Shown here: one piece after another, positions 7,535 to 18,072 of the stretch
Numbering within the stretch: the stretch's first letter is position 1
Layout: each line of letters begins with the position of its first letter
Source of the DNA: Gemmata palustris
GTDB lineage: Bacteria; Planctomycetota; Planctomycetia; Gemmatales; Gemmataceae
Length of the DNA stretch: 64,000 nucleotides
Direction: 5' to 3'
Assembly (NCBI RefSeq): GCF_017939745.1
Contig: NZ_JAGKQQ010000001.1
Coordinates: 434,001 to 498,000 of the forward strand
Notes under the pieces: model-generated
What the model saw: the letters and a program-made list of their open reading frames with translations, nothing else
Told to the model about the DNA's origin: nothing
Databases searched by the model: none
Made by a program: the position numbers and the translations under genes

Positions 7535-8638
7535 TTACCGCCCGGTTTTGAGGAACTCCTTGATGCTGCCCAGGATCGCCTCGCGGTCCGGGATGCGGCT
7601 CACGACCACGTTCTCGTGGTCGTCCACCAGTTCGTGAACGTGGTCGAAGAACTCGCCGCTGCCGTAGGGCGATTCCACCTGACCGTAGCCGAAGAGGTTC
7701 AGCTTCGCCAGCATCGTGCTGTTCAGCAGGTCGATGCACTTGGGCACGTCGTCCCCCCAGTTGTCACCATCGGAGAAGTGGAACGCGTACACGTTCCACT
7801 GGCTCGGGGGGAACCGGGAGTCGATGATCTTGTTGCACAACTCGTAGGCACTGCTGATCTTCGTCCCGCCGCTCTCGCGCGTGTGGTAGAACGTGTTCTC
7901 GTCCACTTCCTGCGCGACCGCGTCGTGAATGATGTAAACCGTCTCCACGCCCGTGTAGTGCTTCTTGATCCAGGTGTCGATCCAGAACGATTCGATTCGG
8001 ACGATCTCCTTCTGCTCGTCGGTCATGCTACCGGACACGTCCATCATGTAAATGACGCACGCGACGCTGTCCGGCTTGGGCACTTCCTTCCACGCGCGGT
8101 ACTGCTTGTCCTCGCGCACGGGGACGACGATCGGGTCGATCGGGTTGTACGTGCCCGCCGAAATCTGGCGCTTCAGGGCGCGCTTGAACGTGCGCTTGAA
8201 GTGCCGCAGCGACTCCGGACCGACGCTCCGAATGCTGGTGTACTTGTCCTTTTCGGTGACGACGTTCTTCTTGCCCCGCGGCTCGATGCGCGGGAGCGCC
8301 AGTTCTTCGCCGAGAATGTCGGCCAGTTCCTCCATCGTCAGGTCGACTTCGAGGATGTGGCCGCCCGGCGAATCACCGGCTTGCGGGTCGTCGCCCTCTT
8401 GCTGCGGGGGCGTGAGCGGTTGACCGGGTTGGCCGGGACCGACGCCCACCCCGCCGGAGTTCTTCTTCCCGTAGCGGAACTGCGGCAAATTGATCGACGG
8501 GAGCGGGATCGACACGTAGTCGTTCCCCTTCTTGCCGATCATTTCCCCGCGGCTGATGTACTTGGAAAGGTTGCTCTTCACCTTTCCGCGCACCAGTTTG
8601 CGGAACCGCTGGAGGTCTTGTTCGATCTTTTGTCCCAC
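7535..8638 (-). CDS. yeaH: YeaH/YhbH family protein (DUF444)
   Basis: A 367-residue DUF444 protein, the usual partner of PrkA kinase. Seen: the conserved N-terminus (MGQKIEQDLQRFRKLVRGKV), the ISRGEMIGKKGNDYVSIPLP block, a Gly/Pro-rich linker, and a von Willebrand A-like domain with the metal-site motif DVSGSMTDEQKE near residue 203 and HDAVAQEVDENTFY. The family acts with PrkA in starvation and stress responses in enterobacteria and in Bacillus sporulation; the molecular role is unknown. The start is a GTG at 8638. It lies 1.2 kb downstream of prkA, separated by the SRP RNA and a toxin-antitoxin pair, and is followed closely by the kinase mini-operon. Confidence 0.96.
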   Translation of the reverse strand: MGQKIEQDLQRFRKLVRGKVKSNLSKYISRGEMIGKKGNDYVSIPLPSINLPQFRYGKKNSGGVGVGPGQPGQPLTPPQQEGDDPQAGDSPGGHILEVDLTMEELADILGEELALPRIEPRGKKNVVTEKDKYTSIRSVGPESLRHFKRTFKRALKRQISAGTYNPIDPIVVPVREDKQYRAWKEVPKPDSVACVIYMMDVSGSMTDEQKEIVRIESFWIDTWIKKHYTGVETVYIIHDAVAQEVDENTFYHTRESGGTKISSAYELCNKIIDSRFPPSQWNVYAFHFSDGDNWGDDVPKCIDLLNSTMLAKLNLFGYGQVESPYGSGEFFDHVHELVDDHENVVVSRIPDREAILGSIKEFLKTGR

Positions 8639-8787
8639 GGCAATCGTGCCTCGGGGTGGATGGTGGTACCGTCGCAGCGCGCGGCAAACTTACCGCGCAT
8701 TGTCGCGTATTGGAATCGTACCAGACAACGTGAGTCGGGGAGAAGCGAAACAGAGTGTCCGATCAGGTCTTGCGCGAACGGAAGCTC

Positions 8788-9210
8788 TCACGAAGCGGAC
8801 CAGTCCACGATTTTAGCACCCGGAATCCGCACAAAATCCCGACGGTTCCGGGTAACGACCGTCGCTCCGCTCTCGATAGCAATTGAAGCAATCTTCAGGT
8901 CACCGCTGCCGACATTGAGTTTCTGCTTTTTCAGGGTCAAGTACCGGGCCACTGCACCAATCGAGAAGGAAACCAGGGACCAGTTTCGCAGCTCGTTTAA
9001 CGTCTCCGTGAGGCGCGCGTAGCCCAGCGCGACCTGGTCGGGCGTTTTGGCCCGGGAAATCGCGGCCGCCCAACCGTCCCACACTTCCTGAACAGTAATC
9101 ACCGGCACCGAGAGGTCGTCGGACAAATGCGCAACTACCGCTTGAACAACAGCCACGTTGTTCTGAAGGAACAAAGAAAACGTATCGGTGTCGAGAAGGT
9201 ACCGACTCAC
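8788..9210 (-). CDS. PIN-domain (VapC-type) toxin
   Basis: A 140-residue PIN-domain protein, expected to be a metal-dependent RNase toxin. The acidic residues are present: Asp in RYLLDTDTFSLFL near the start, Glu in VQEVWDGW near residue 45, Asp in GSGDLKIASIA and Asp in TRNRRDFVRI near the end, the order usual for VapC. The GTG at 9210 is preferred because its GTGA overlaps the antitoxin TGA by four bases and the family begins just before YLLDT; a second GTG at 9222 would add four residues. It forms a two-gene operon with the upstream antitoxin. Confidence 0.92.
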   Translation of the reverse strand: MSRYLLDTDTFSLFLQNNVAVVQAVVAHLSDDLSVPVITVQEVWDGWAAAISRAKTPDQVALGYARLTETLNELRNWSLVSFSIGAVARYLTLKKQKLNVGSGDLKIASIAIESGATVVTRNRRDFVRIPGAKIVDWSAS

Positions 9211-9500
9211 GGGGCGTCCCACGGATCGGGTTGCTGATCGGCAGCCGCCCGTACCGCAGCGATACTAGCTAACCAATCGCGCGTGAATTCGTCATCCGGC
9301 CAAATCGCAGTCGAAGGTGGGGGGCGACCGATAAACAGTCGCGCCACCTCAGCCCCACGCATCTTCGACCCGATTTCACTTTGGAGGTTTGCGAGCGCTT
9401 CGTCTCGGGTCGTGCCTTCGGCTTCGGCAGGAACGGGCACACCGCACCACGCACGGAACCGGTTACTTGCGGTTTGTTGAACGAGTACGGACAGCTCCAC
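9207..9500 (-). CDS. Putative antitoxin, HicB-like fold
   Basis: A 97-residue protein directly upstream of, and overlapping, the PIN toxin. The start is a GTG at 9500 preceded by AGGAGG; further in-frame sequence upstream runs into the SRP RNA and is not coding. Its middle (FRAWCGVPVPAEAEGTTRDEALANL) has the pattern of HicB-type antitoxins, which carry a degraded RNase-H fold, instead of the AbrB or RHH folds usual for VapB. The C-terminus (DDEFTRDWLASIAAVR) probably binds the toxin. HicB-like is a pattern match only; the antitoxin role rests mainly on context. Confidence 0.75.
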   Translation of the reverse strand: MELSVLVQQTASNRFRAWCGVPVPAEAEGTTRDEALANLQSEIGSKMRGAEVARLFIGRPPPSTAIWPDDEFTRDWLASIAAVRAAADQQPDPWDAP

Positions 9501-9574
9501 AATACTCCTCCTAACCCGCACAATTCCCCTACCCAATGATACCAGACAAAACACCACTCGGGGCCTTAAAGCAA

Positions 9575-9602
9575 CGAACCCCGGCCAAATGGCCGGGGTT
9601 CG
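9575..9602 (-). terminator. Rho-independent terminator of the SRP RNA
   Basis: A perfect 12-bp stem (9575-9586 with 9591-9602, loop AAAT), followed on the minus strand by a T-rich stretch (TTGCTTT). It lies ten bases past the 3' end of the SRP RNA and before the antitoxin gene, so it should isolate the RNA from the toxin-antitoxin operon. Confidence 0.85.
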
Positions 9603-9612
9603 TGTATTGCCT

Positions 9613-9737
9613 CGCCGGGGAGTGGAAGGATGGGGGTGCCCTGAGCCGCACCCTCCAATGCTTATGGCTGCTGCTTCCGCCCTGACCAGGTTCACACCTT
9701 CAGGTCGGTCAGGCCCCCACCCATCCAAACCCCGGCG
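9613..9737 (-). ncRNA. ffs: Signal recognition particle RNA, small bacterial type
   Basis: The minus strand carries the conserved SRP RNA apical domain: GTGAACCTGGTCAGG followed by GCGGAAGCAGC (9667-9697), which contains the Ffh-binding internal loops and a GGAA-type tetraloop. The flanks close a long helix: GGGGGTGCC-type pairing around 9631-9645 and 9710-9720, and terminal CGCCGGGG (9613-9620) with CCCCGGCG (9730-9737). The length of about 125 nt fits a 4.5S-like RNA slightly longer than in E. coli. It pairs with Ffh in co-translational protein targeting. Exact ends are estimated from the helix. AT-rich sequence upstream (about 9740-9825) should hold its promoter. Confidence 0.93.
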
Positions 9738-9825
9738 AGCGTATTTCTTTGAGGAAAGGGACAAGGCAAAAAGACAAAATCGCCGAACAGTATTCACTTT
9801 TGCCTTTTATCTTCTCCCTTTTTCC

Positions 9826-11874
<2,049 letters not shown>

Positions 11875-12332
11875 GAGTAAAAGTGACCTCCGTGGGCGGC
11901 GCGGGGCGCCGATAGGTGGTGCTCGCAACGGTAATCGACACCGCTCGTGGTCCCAGGTTCGGATGCGATGGGACCGATTGCCGGCTCGTGGCGGTTGAGT
12001 CAACCGGGAGCCGCGGCGGGAGCGGGAAAGGAGCGCGTGCTTCTGTCCCCTGTCAAAGAACGGAAGCCGAGAGCGGGCGAACGGCTGGAGTAGGGTATCT
12101 CGTTCCCCAGCACCCCGCAAGCCCACACCCCGCTCAGTTTTCAAAAGCTACCGCATTCTACCGCCGCGCGCCGCGTTACACCAAGAAAAGATGTCCGCGC
12201 GCAACTCGGCTTGCGCGAATCGCTCCAGTAACGTACACTCCCCGAACGGCTCGGTGCGGGTGTCTTTTTCCCCGCGCCGTGCGAATAATGTTTGAGGGCG
12301 ATGTCCCGTTTCACGGACGAAGGAGATTGGCG
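11875..12332. other. Divergent intergenic region, no gene seen
   Basis: This 458-bp gap separates prkA (minus) from a small plus-strand gene, so it must contain two outward promoters. Open frames here have Arg/Pro-rich shadow composition. No RNA motif or strong hairpin was recognised. Confidence 0.6.
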
Positions 12333-12713
12333 ATGCGAAATTTACTCGCTCTGGTCGGGTTGGCCGTTATCGGGTTCGGTGGTATTGGGTGGTACATGGG
12401 TTGGTACAAGCTGAACGTCGCGAAAAACACCGACGGCAACATCCAGATTACAACCGACGTGGACACGAAAAAGGTCGGTAGCGATTCGTCGGAGTTCCTC
12501 AAAAACGTCAGCACCGTGATCGGCAGCCACGTCGATAAAGCCGCACAAGAAGCGAAGACGGCCGCCCCGAGCACCGCGCCCGGCACCACCCCCGGCCCGC
12601 TCACCCCGTCACAAAACGGGACCACCGTTCCGGCGCTTCCCTCGATTCCGAGCACCCCGGTTGCGCCGCCCGCGCACGGCGGAATCCCTCTTCTCGCGCC
12701 GAAGTCGAAATGA
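12333..12713 (+). CDS. Small anchored/secreted hypothetical protein
   Basis: A 126-residue protein. The N-terminus (MRNLLALVGLAVIGFGGIGWYMGWY) is one membrane segment or uncleaved signal. Next come a short polar domain (NIQITTDVDTKKVGSDSSEF), an amphipathic helix (VSTVIGSHVDKAAQEAKTA) and a Pro/Thr/Ser-rich tail. The ATG at 12333 has AGGAG eight bases upstream, which decides it against much longer upstream frames. It is a single gene divergent from prkA. The layout is common for planctomycete envelope proteins; no known domain. Confidence 0.75.
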   Translation: MRNLLALVGLAVIGFGGIGWYMGWYKLNVAKNTDGNIQITTDVDTKKVGSDSSEFLKNVSTVIGSHVDKAAQEAKTAAPSTAPGTTPGPLTPSQNGTTVPALPSIPSTPVAPPAHGGIPLLAPKSK

Positions 12714-12980
12714 GTTGCGCCCGACGAGAGCGCGAGCGGCTCGCCTCCAACTTGGGCCGAGCGCCGCGCTCCACAAAGAAACGCACCTCTGAACGACAAC
12801 CGTTTTTCCTGCCGAGTAGCATTTCCCCTCATTTGCGCGAACGTGTCGCATTTAACGGGTGTCCACCATACCCCGCGGCACATTACCTGACCCAATAATT
12901 GACATCAGTTCAGTTGACGGGTATACACATCCTGCCGCGCAGTTTCGCGCCCGCGTTACTACTTCCCACGAGGTTCCGGC

Positions 12981-13811
12981 ATGGAGCTGATCGAGTCGCG
13001 GTCGATTTTTTCGCCCGCTACCGGGTTCATCCGGCGCGGCGGGTTCGAGTGGACGTGCAACCCCTACGTCGGTTGCACATTCGGGTGTACGTACTGCTAT
13101 GCGGCCTTCCTGCCCCAAAATCGGCGGCCCCCGGACGAGTGGGGCAAGTGGATTACCGCCAAGAAGAACGCCGCAGCGCTCGCCGAGAAGCACGCGCCGA
13201 GGATCGCCGGGTTGCCGGTCTACATGTCGAGCGTCACCGATCCGTACCAGCCCATTGAACGCGGCCTGATGCTCACGCGGGGCATCCTCGAGGCGATCCG
13301 TCCGCACCAGCCGCGCCTGACGATTCAAACGAGGGGGCCACTCGTGGCGCGAGATATTGATGTGCTGAAGGAGTTCCACAGCCTGCGCGTGAACATGTCG
13401 ATTCCGACCGATTCGGAGCGCGTGCGGCAACAGTTCGAGCCGAAGGCCCCGCCGCTCGATCGGCGCTGGGACGCGCTCGCGCAACTCAAAGACGCGGGCA
13501 TTGCGGTGGGCGTCTGCGTGACGCCGACGCTGCCCGTCGCGAACGTGGACACGTTCGCCCGCCGAATCGCGGACTTTAAGCCCGATGTTGTGGTGTGTCA
13601 GGATTTCCACGACGCCGGCGGGCGCTTCGGCGCGGATACGGGCGCAGAAGCGCGAACCTTGCTCGCCGAAACCGGTTGGGGTCCAGCAGACTACCGCCGC
13701 TTCGTGAACCGCTTGCGCCTCAGTGCGACCGTCTTCGAGGGTGAAAGCGGCTTCTTCCCTCCGCCCGTTGGGGAAGAAAGACAGAAATCCGCCACAGATG
13801 AGCGCAGATAA
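12981..13811 (+). CDS. Radical SAM protein, Rv2578c/SPL-like family
   Basis: A 276-residue radical SAM protein. The [4Fe-4S]-binding motif is CTFGCTYCYA near residue 30 (CxxxCxxC), preceded by GFEWTCNPYVGC, a pattern of the spore-photoproduct-lyase-like Rv2578c family. Other family blocks: VYMSSVTDPYQPIE, LTIQTRGPLVARDIDVL and VGVCVTPTLPVAN. The reaction catalysed is not known for this family. The last residues (about GEERQKSATDERR) run into sequence resembling a dispersed intergenic repeat (CCACAGATGAGCGCAGAT), so the natural C-terminus may have been extended by repeat insertion. Stand-alone gene. Confidence 0.9.
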   Translation: MELIESRSIFSPATGFIRRGGFEWTCNPYVGCTFGCTYCYAAFLPQNRRPPDEWGKWITAKKNAAALAEKHAPRIAGLPVYMSSVTDPYQPIERGLMLTRGILEAIRPHQPRLTIQTRGPLVARDIDVLKEFHSLRVNMSIPTDSERVRQQFEPKAPPLDRRWDALAQLKDAGIAVGVCVTPTLPVANVDTFARRIADFKPDVVVCQDFHDAGGRFGADTGAEARTLLAETGWGPADYRRFVNRLRLSATVFEGESGFFPPPVGEERQKSATDERR

Positions 13812-14172
13812 ACACGGATCAGAGAAGACTGGTAACGTTCACCGAATGGACTACCCGACGTACCGTGATCGTGGTTGGGACATCGGCCGTGGTCCGAAGG
13901 GGACGGGGTGCAAGATTGTGGGCCGCCGGTTGCGCGGCGCGGGCATAAAGTGGTGGAAGCTCCAGTCTGCCAGTGCCGTGGCACTCGAACTTTATCAGCG
14001 GCGATTGGTCGCGGGTCGGTGGGGCCGGTCACGCGGCTGCGCGGAAACGGGCAGGGCGTGGGGCCGTGGTTATTGCACGTGCGAGTGTTGATTTATGTGC
14101 CGTATTGTTGTTAAATAGTTTGAATTATTCTTCGGGTTGCCGATTCTAATGGTGCCGGTCTAATCTTGTCGT
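13812..14172. other. Intergenic region, nothing recognised
   Basis: This 361-bp gap lies between the radical SAM gene and the histidine kinase. Its first 30 bp continue the repeat-like CAGATAAACACGGATC sequence, and the last 80 bp are AT-richer and probably carry the histidine-kinase promoter. No convincing gene. Confidence 0.5.
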
Positions 14173-16263
14173 GTGGGCGTCGGGATCGCGGGGCGCGCGG
14201 TTCGGCGCCCGGGGTCGATTCGCACCTCAAACTCGTGTGGACGCCGCCGGCCCGTGCGACGCTTGAACGACACCTTCCTTGTGAAACTGGCCGACGCCCT
14301 GCGCCCGCTGACCGATCCGGTCGAGGTCCAGGCCACGGCCGCGCGCGCGCTCGGTGAGTACCTCCGCTTGAGCCGAGTACACTACGGCGAAACCACGGAC
14401 GACGGCTTCGTCGTGGTCGAGCGCGATTACACCGATGGGGTGATGGGGATCCGAGGGCGGTTCCGGATGGACGGGTTCGGTCCCGGTCACATCGCGCTGC
14501 TCCGCGCGGGGCGAACGCTCGTGGTGCCGGACGTCGCGCACTGTGCGGAACTGACCGAGGCGGAGCGCGGGGCCTACGCGGGCGTTTCGGTCGGGGCGAT
14601 GGTCGGGGTGCCGCTCGTTAAGGGCGGGCGGCTGACCGCGGTGCTGGCCGCTCACCAGTCCGCCGTGCGGGAGTGGACCCCAGAGGACGTCGCGCTCATC
14701 GAGAGCGTAGCGGAGCGGACCTGGGCCGCGGTCGAACAAGCGCGGGCCGAATCCGCGCTGCGCGCGAGCGAGAAGGTGCGCCTGGTGGCGCTCTCGGCCG
14801 GGCGGATGGGAACGTGGGGGTGGGATCTCAAGGGGCGGACCGTCAGTGGCGACGCCGCGTTCGCGGCGATGTTCAACGTGCCGCCCGGGGACCGCGCCCT
14901 GCCGGTCGAAGCGCTTCAGGAGAAGATGGCGCCCGAGGACGCGGCAAAGTTCGAGGCGCTGATGCGGGCCGAACTCGCGCCGGGCGCCGAGATCGAATAC
15001 ACGTTGCGCCTGGACCGCGTTTATGGCGCCCCGATTTGGTTGGCGTGGCGCGGCCGGGCGGACGCGGAGACCCCTTCGTACCTCGTCGGGGTGTGCTTCG
15101 ACGTTACCGCGCGGATGAGGGCCGAAGACGCGCTCCGCGAAAGCGAGCTCCGGTTCGAGCTCGCTCTGACCGCGGCGCAAATGGGCGTCTGGACGCTCGA
15201 CGTCGCGACCGGCGTGCAGGTGCGCGACCCGAACCTGAACCAGTTGCTCGGGCTCGCGCCCGCGGAAACGACGCAGCCGTTCCCGGAGTTCCTCGACCAC
15301 GTCTACGTCTACGATCGCGCCCCGGTGCGCGCCGCGTTCGATGCGTCCGTCCACTGGGGGCGGGGCCTGAGCACCGAGTTCCGTGTGGTCTGGCCGGACG
15401 GGTCGGTGCGCTGGTTGCGCGATCGGGGGGACGTGTTCGGCGACTCCCGCACCGGCACGCGGCGCATGGCCGGTGTGTGCGTTGACGTGACCGATCTGAA
15501 GGACGCGGAGGAGGCCCTACAGCGGGCACACGCCGGGCTCGAAACGCGGGTGATCGAGCGCACGACCGAACTGGCGTCGGCGCTCGAGTCACTGGGGAGC
15601 GAGATGGCCCGGCGCGTGGACCTCACCCGGCGCCTCGCTACCGCGCAGGAAGACGAGCGGCGGCGCGTCGCCCGCGACCTGCACGACTCGGTCGGCCAGC
15701 TCCTGGCCGGGCTGTCGCTCGCCGTCAAAGCCGTCGAGACGGCGGGCGAGCTTCCGCCCGCGTCGGCCGCCCGGCTGACCGAGGTGCAGCGGATGGCGGA
15801 CGCGCTGGGGCGGGAGATTCACGGCCTGGCCGTCCGGTTGCGCCCGACCTCGTTGGACGACATCGGGCTGGAACCGGCCCTCGAGCAACTCGTGGCCGAG
15901 TGGTCGGGCCGGTGCGGAATCCGGGCGGACTTCCACTCCACGGGGCTCGGCCCGAGTCGGCTCCCTCCGGACATCGAAACGGCGCTGTACCGGGTCGTAC
16001 AGGAGGCGCTCACCAACGTGGCCCGGCACGCACTGGCCACGACCGTGAGCGTCGTCATCAGTCGGCCCGACGGGTACGTGACGGCGGTGATCGAAGACGA
16101 CGGCGCGGGGTTCGACCCCGAGGCGGGACCGAAGGGGCGGCTCGGGTTGCTCGGTATGCGCGAGCGCGTGGCGCTGGCGGGCGGGACGATGGAAGTCGAA
16201 TCGGCCCACGGTCAGGGCACAACCATTATTGTCCGCATCCGTCTTCCAATTGAACCGCACTGA
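14173..16263 (+). CDS. Sensor histidine kinase, GAF-PAS-PAS with HisKA_3
   Basis: A soluble 696-residue sensor kinase. Order: GAF domain (about 35-195; GAMVGVPLVKGGRLTAVLAAHQ), two PAS domains (about 205-315 and 325-440; each starts with MGTWGWDL or MGVWTLDV), a short coiled linker, a HisKA_3 dimerisation domain with the phospho-acceptor His in RRRVARDLHDSVGQLL (near residue 503), and a NarL-class HATPase (VQEALTNVARHA, EDDGAGFDPEAG, GLLGMRERV, GQGTTI). No membrane segment, so it senses a cytoplasmic signal. No response regulator is adjacent; its partner should be a NarL/FixJ-type regulator elsewhere. The start is uncertain: GTG at 14173 is used, but TTG at 14263 or GTG at 14281 would give a more protein-like N-terminus. 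Confidence 0.93.
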   Translation: MGVGIAGRAVRRPGSIRTSNSCGRRRPVRRLNDTFLVKLADALRPLTDPVEVQATAARALGEYLRLSRVHYGETTDDGFVVVERDYTDGVMGIRGRFRMDGFGPGHIALLRAGRTLVVPDVAHCAELTEAERGAYAGVSVGAMVGVPLVKGGRLTAVLAAHQSAVREWTPEDVALIESVAERTWAAVEQARAESALRASEKVRLVALSAGRMGTWGWDLKGRTVSGDAAFAAMFNVPPGDRALPVEALQEKMAPEDAAKFEALMRAELAPGAEIEYTLRLDRVYGAPIWLAWRGRADAETPSYLVGVCFDVTARMRAEDALRESELRFELALTAAQMGVWTLDVATGVQVRDPNLNQLLGLAPAETTQPFPEFLDHVYVYDRAPVRAAFDASVHWGRGLSTEFRVVWPDGSVRWLRDRGDVFGDSRTGTRRMAGVCVDVTDLKDAEEALQRAHAGLETRVIERTTELASALESLGSEMARRVDLTRRLATAQEDERRRVARDLHDSVGQLLAGLSLAVKAVETAGELPPASAARLTEVQRMADALGREIHGLAVRLRPTSLDDIGLEPALEQLVAEWSGRCGIRADFHSTGLGPSRLPPDIETALYRVVQEALTNVARHALATTVSVVISRPDGYVTAVIEDDGAGFDPEAGPKGRLGLLGMRERVALAGGTMEVESAHGQGTTIIVRIRLPIEPH

Positions 16264-16395
16264 CCAAATTTGGGACCGGTTCCGTGTCGCGTGGGAGCCC
16301 GCTGGGGTAACTGTGTCCGTAAAATTCCCGACGCGGTTCTTTACCCTTGCCGACAGACATCCGATTGCAAACAAAGCCGTTTAATTCTGTCCCAC

Positions 16396-17955
16396 TCAGT
16401 CCATTCCGCGGATGTCGCTCGCTTTGAAGTCCACGCCGATCACCGCGGTCACGGGAACTTCCTTCCCCTTGTATTCGATCAGTCCACTGCGCACCTGAAT
16501 CCGCCACTGGAGCGGCTCCTTCGTGGACTCCGCGACGTTGATGAGTTCCGGGTTCGCCTCGGTGAACACGATGTACTCCTGGCTCCGACGCGGTTCGAGC
16601 ACCTTCGCATCGTTGCCCTGCTGGACTTCGATTTTCTTTTTGAAGCGGCCCGGGAGCGGCCACTCGATCTCCCCTCCGGGGAACACTTTGTGTCCGACGA
16701 CGAGTCGCGTAATCGGTAGGTCGTCTTTGGTCGCGCGCCGGATGAACGCCGGGTCCATCGGGAAGATGGGCAGGTCGCTCGACCTGTTCGAGATGGCGAG
16801 CGTCAGAACCAGCGCGGTGCCGGCGCGGACCGTCTGCTTGTCCCTTTCGTCCGCACCTTCCAGGAGCATGCGGAGCGGGCGTTTTTGAACCCGAATTGGT
16901 TCCACATCCAACTGACCAATGGTGATTTTTCCGCCCAGCCCGGTGCGCTGAGCGGCGGGTAGTTCGCCGTCCACCGGGAAGTTTAGTTTGGTTACCTTTT
17001 TACGACTCACCGGGTCGAACTCGCCAAAGGTATCCGGGATCGTAGACAGCGGGTGACCGGTCTCGGGAACCCCACCGGACCGGAAGAACAGTCCGTAGAT
17101 TGCGACCGCGGTCGCAACGATCGCGTAGCCGGCCAGGAGGACGAGGACGACGGTCTTCCCCCCTCCACTCGAGGCAGGACGCGGGCGCGCGGTGAGTGGC
17201 GGTTTCTCTTCGGTGACGGCGGGCGCTTCTTCGCGCTCTGGCTGTTTATTCGGGGGCGCTGCTGACGGGGTTTCGTTGGGTACGGGCGGCTCGGTCGACT
17301 TTGTGGGCTTCGCCGCGGGTGGGGGAAGGGGATCTGGCTCGAAGCCAGTAAACGGGTTGCTGTCCACGTGAGGGGGCGTGCTCGGTGCGACCGTGTTAGG
17401 TGCTTCGCTTTCGGCGCCCGATTCTGGATCGCTGAACGGATTCGACTGTTCAGATTTTGCTTCTGATTGTGTTGGCGCTGGGGGTTGGCTCGTCGGTGGA
17501 TTAAAAATCGTTCCGGTCACAAGTGTGTGCGGAATTTGGCTCTGGGACGGAACGCTCGGTTCCGGGCGCAGGCTGAATCCGAACGGGTCGTCGGAACTGG
17601 ACGCTGAGGGTGCGGGTTCGGGTGCTTGGGGGAGTAACTCGAGCGGGGGAATCGTTCGCGTCGGGGTATTGGAAGGCGACACGAACACTTCGTCGTCGGA
17701 CTCGCCCGGTTCGCTCAGGATGCTGTCCGCGCCTTCTCTCGGCTGCGGGACGTTGAACTCGCGCAGTTCCGGCTCGGGAGAGGGGGGGGCGTGGCTGATC
17801 GGGGTGGGGGCGACGGGGGCGGTCCCGGCCGTGGTCGGCGCCACGACGACGCGCTTGCAGTGCGGGCACCGAACCTGTCGGCCGAGCAGCTCCTCGGGCA
17901 CACCCATGCGGCGGGTGCAGAACGGACACGGGAAGGTAACGGGTGGTGCGGCCAT
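16396..17955 (-). CDS. MJ0042-type zinc-ribbon protein with disordered linker and membrane segment
   Basis: A 519-residue protein. Residues 10-33 form a Cys4 zinc ribbon (CPFCTRRMGVPEELLG ... VRCPHCK) of the kind found at the N-terminus of many planctomycete membrane proteins. A long Pro/Ser/Glu-rich low-complexity region follows (about 45-265), then one membrane segment (TVVLVLLAGYAIVATAVAIYGLFF, about 270-293). The last 220 residues are a beta-rich domain (LVLTLAISNRSSDLPIFP; VTAVIGVDFKASDI) of unknown type that should be outside the membrane. It follows the Hsp70-like gene on the same strand at 117 bp and may share its operon. Function unknown. Confidence 0.85.
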   Translation of the reverse strand: MAAPPVTFPCPFCTRRMGVPEELLGRQVRCPHCKRVVVAPTTAGTAPVAPTPISHAPPSPEPELREFNVPQPREGADSILSEPGESDDEVFVSPSNTPTRTIPPLELLPQAPEPAPSASSSDDPFGFSLRPEPSVPSQSQIPHTLVTGTIFNPPTSQPPAPTQSEAKSEQSNPFSDPESGAESEAPNTVAPSTPPHVDSNPFTGFEPDPLPPPAAKPTKSTEPPVPNETPSAAPPNKQPEREEAPAVTEEKPPLTARPRPASSGGGKTVVLVLLAGYAIVATAVAIYGLFFRSGGVPETGHPLSTIPDTFGEFDPVSRKKVTKLNFPVDGELPAAQRTGLGGKITIGQLDVEPIRVQKRPLRMLLEGADERDKQTVRAGTALVLTLAISNRSSDLPIFPMDPAFIRRATKDDLPITRLVVGHKVFPGGEIEWPLPGRFKKKIEVQQGNDAKVLEPRRSQEYIVFTEANPELINVAESTKEPLQWRIQVRSGLIEYKGKEVPVTAVIGVDFKASDIRGMD

Positions 17956-18072
17956 TTTATGGTGATTCGGGTGATTGTGTCGCCCGCTCGCTCAATCGAG
18001 GTGAGCGGGACAGGCGAATCGTACACGCGAACCCGTTCGCAATCAAACCCACCCGCACCGCGGAGCGGCGTA

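Noticed and set aside
13780..13840. CCACAGATGAGCGCAGATAAACACGGAT, resembling a dispersed bacterial intergenic repeat
   Set aside because: Only one copy is in the window, so I mention it at the radical SAM gene but do not list it as a repeat.
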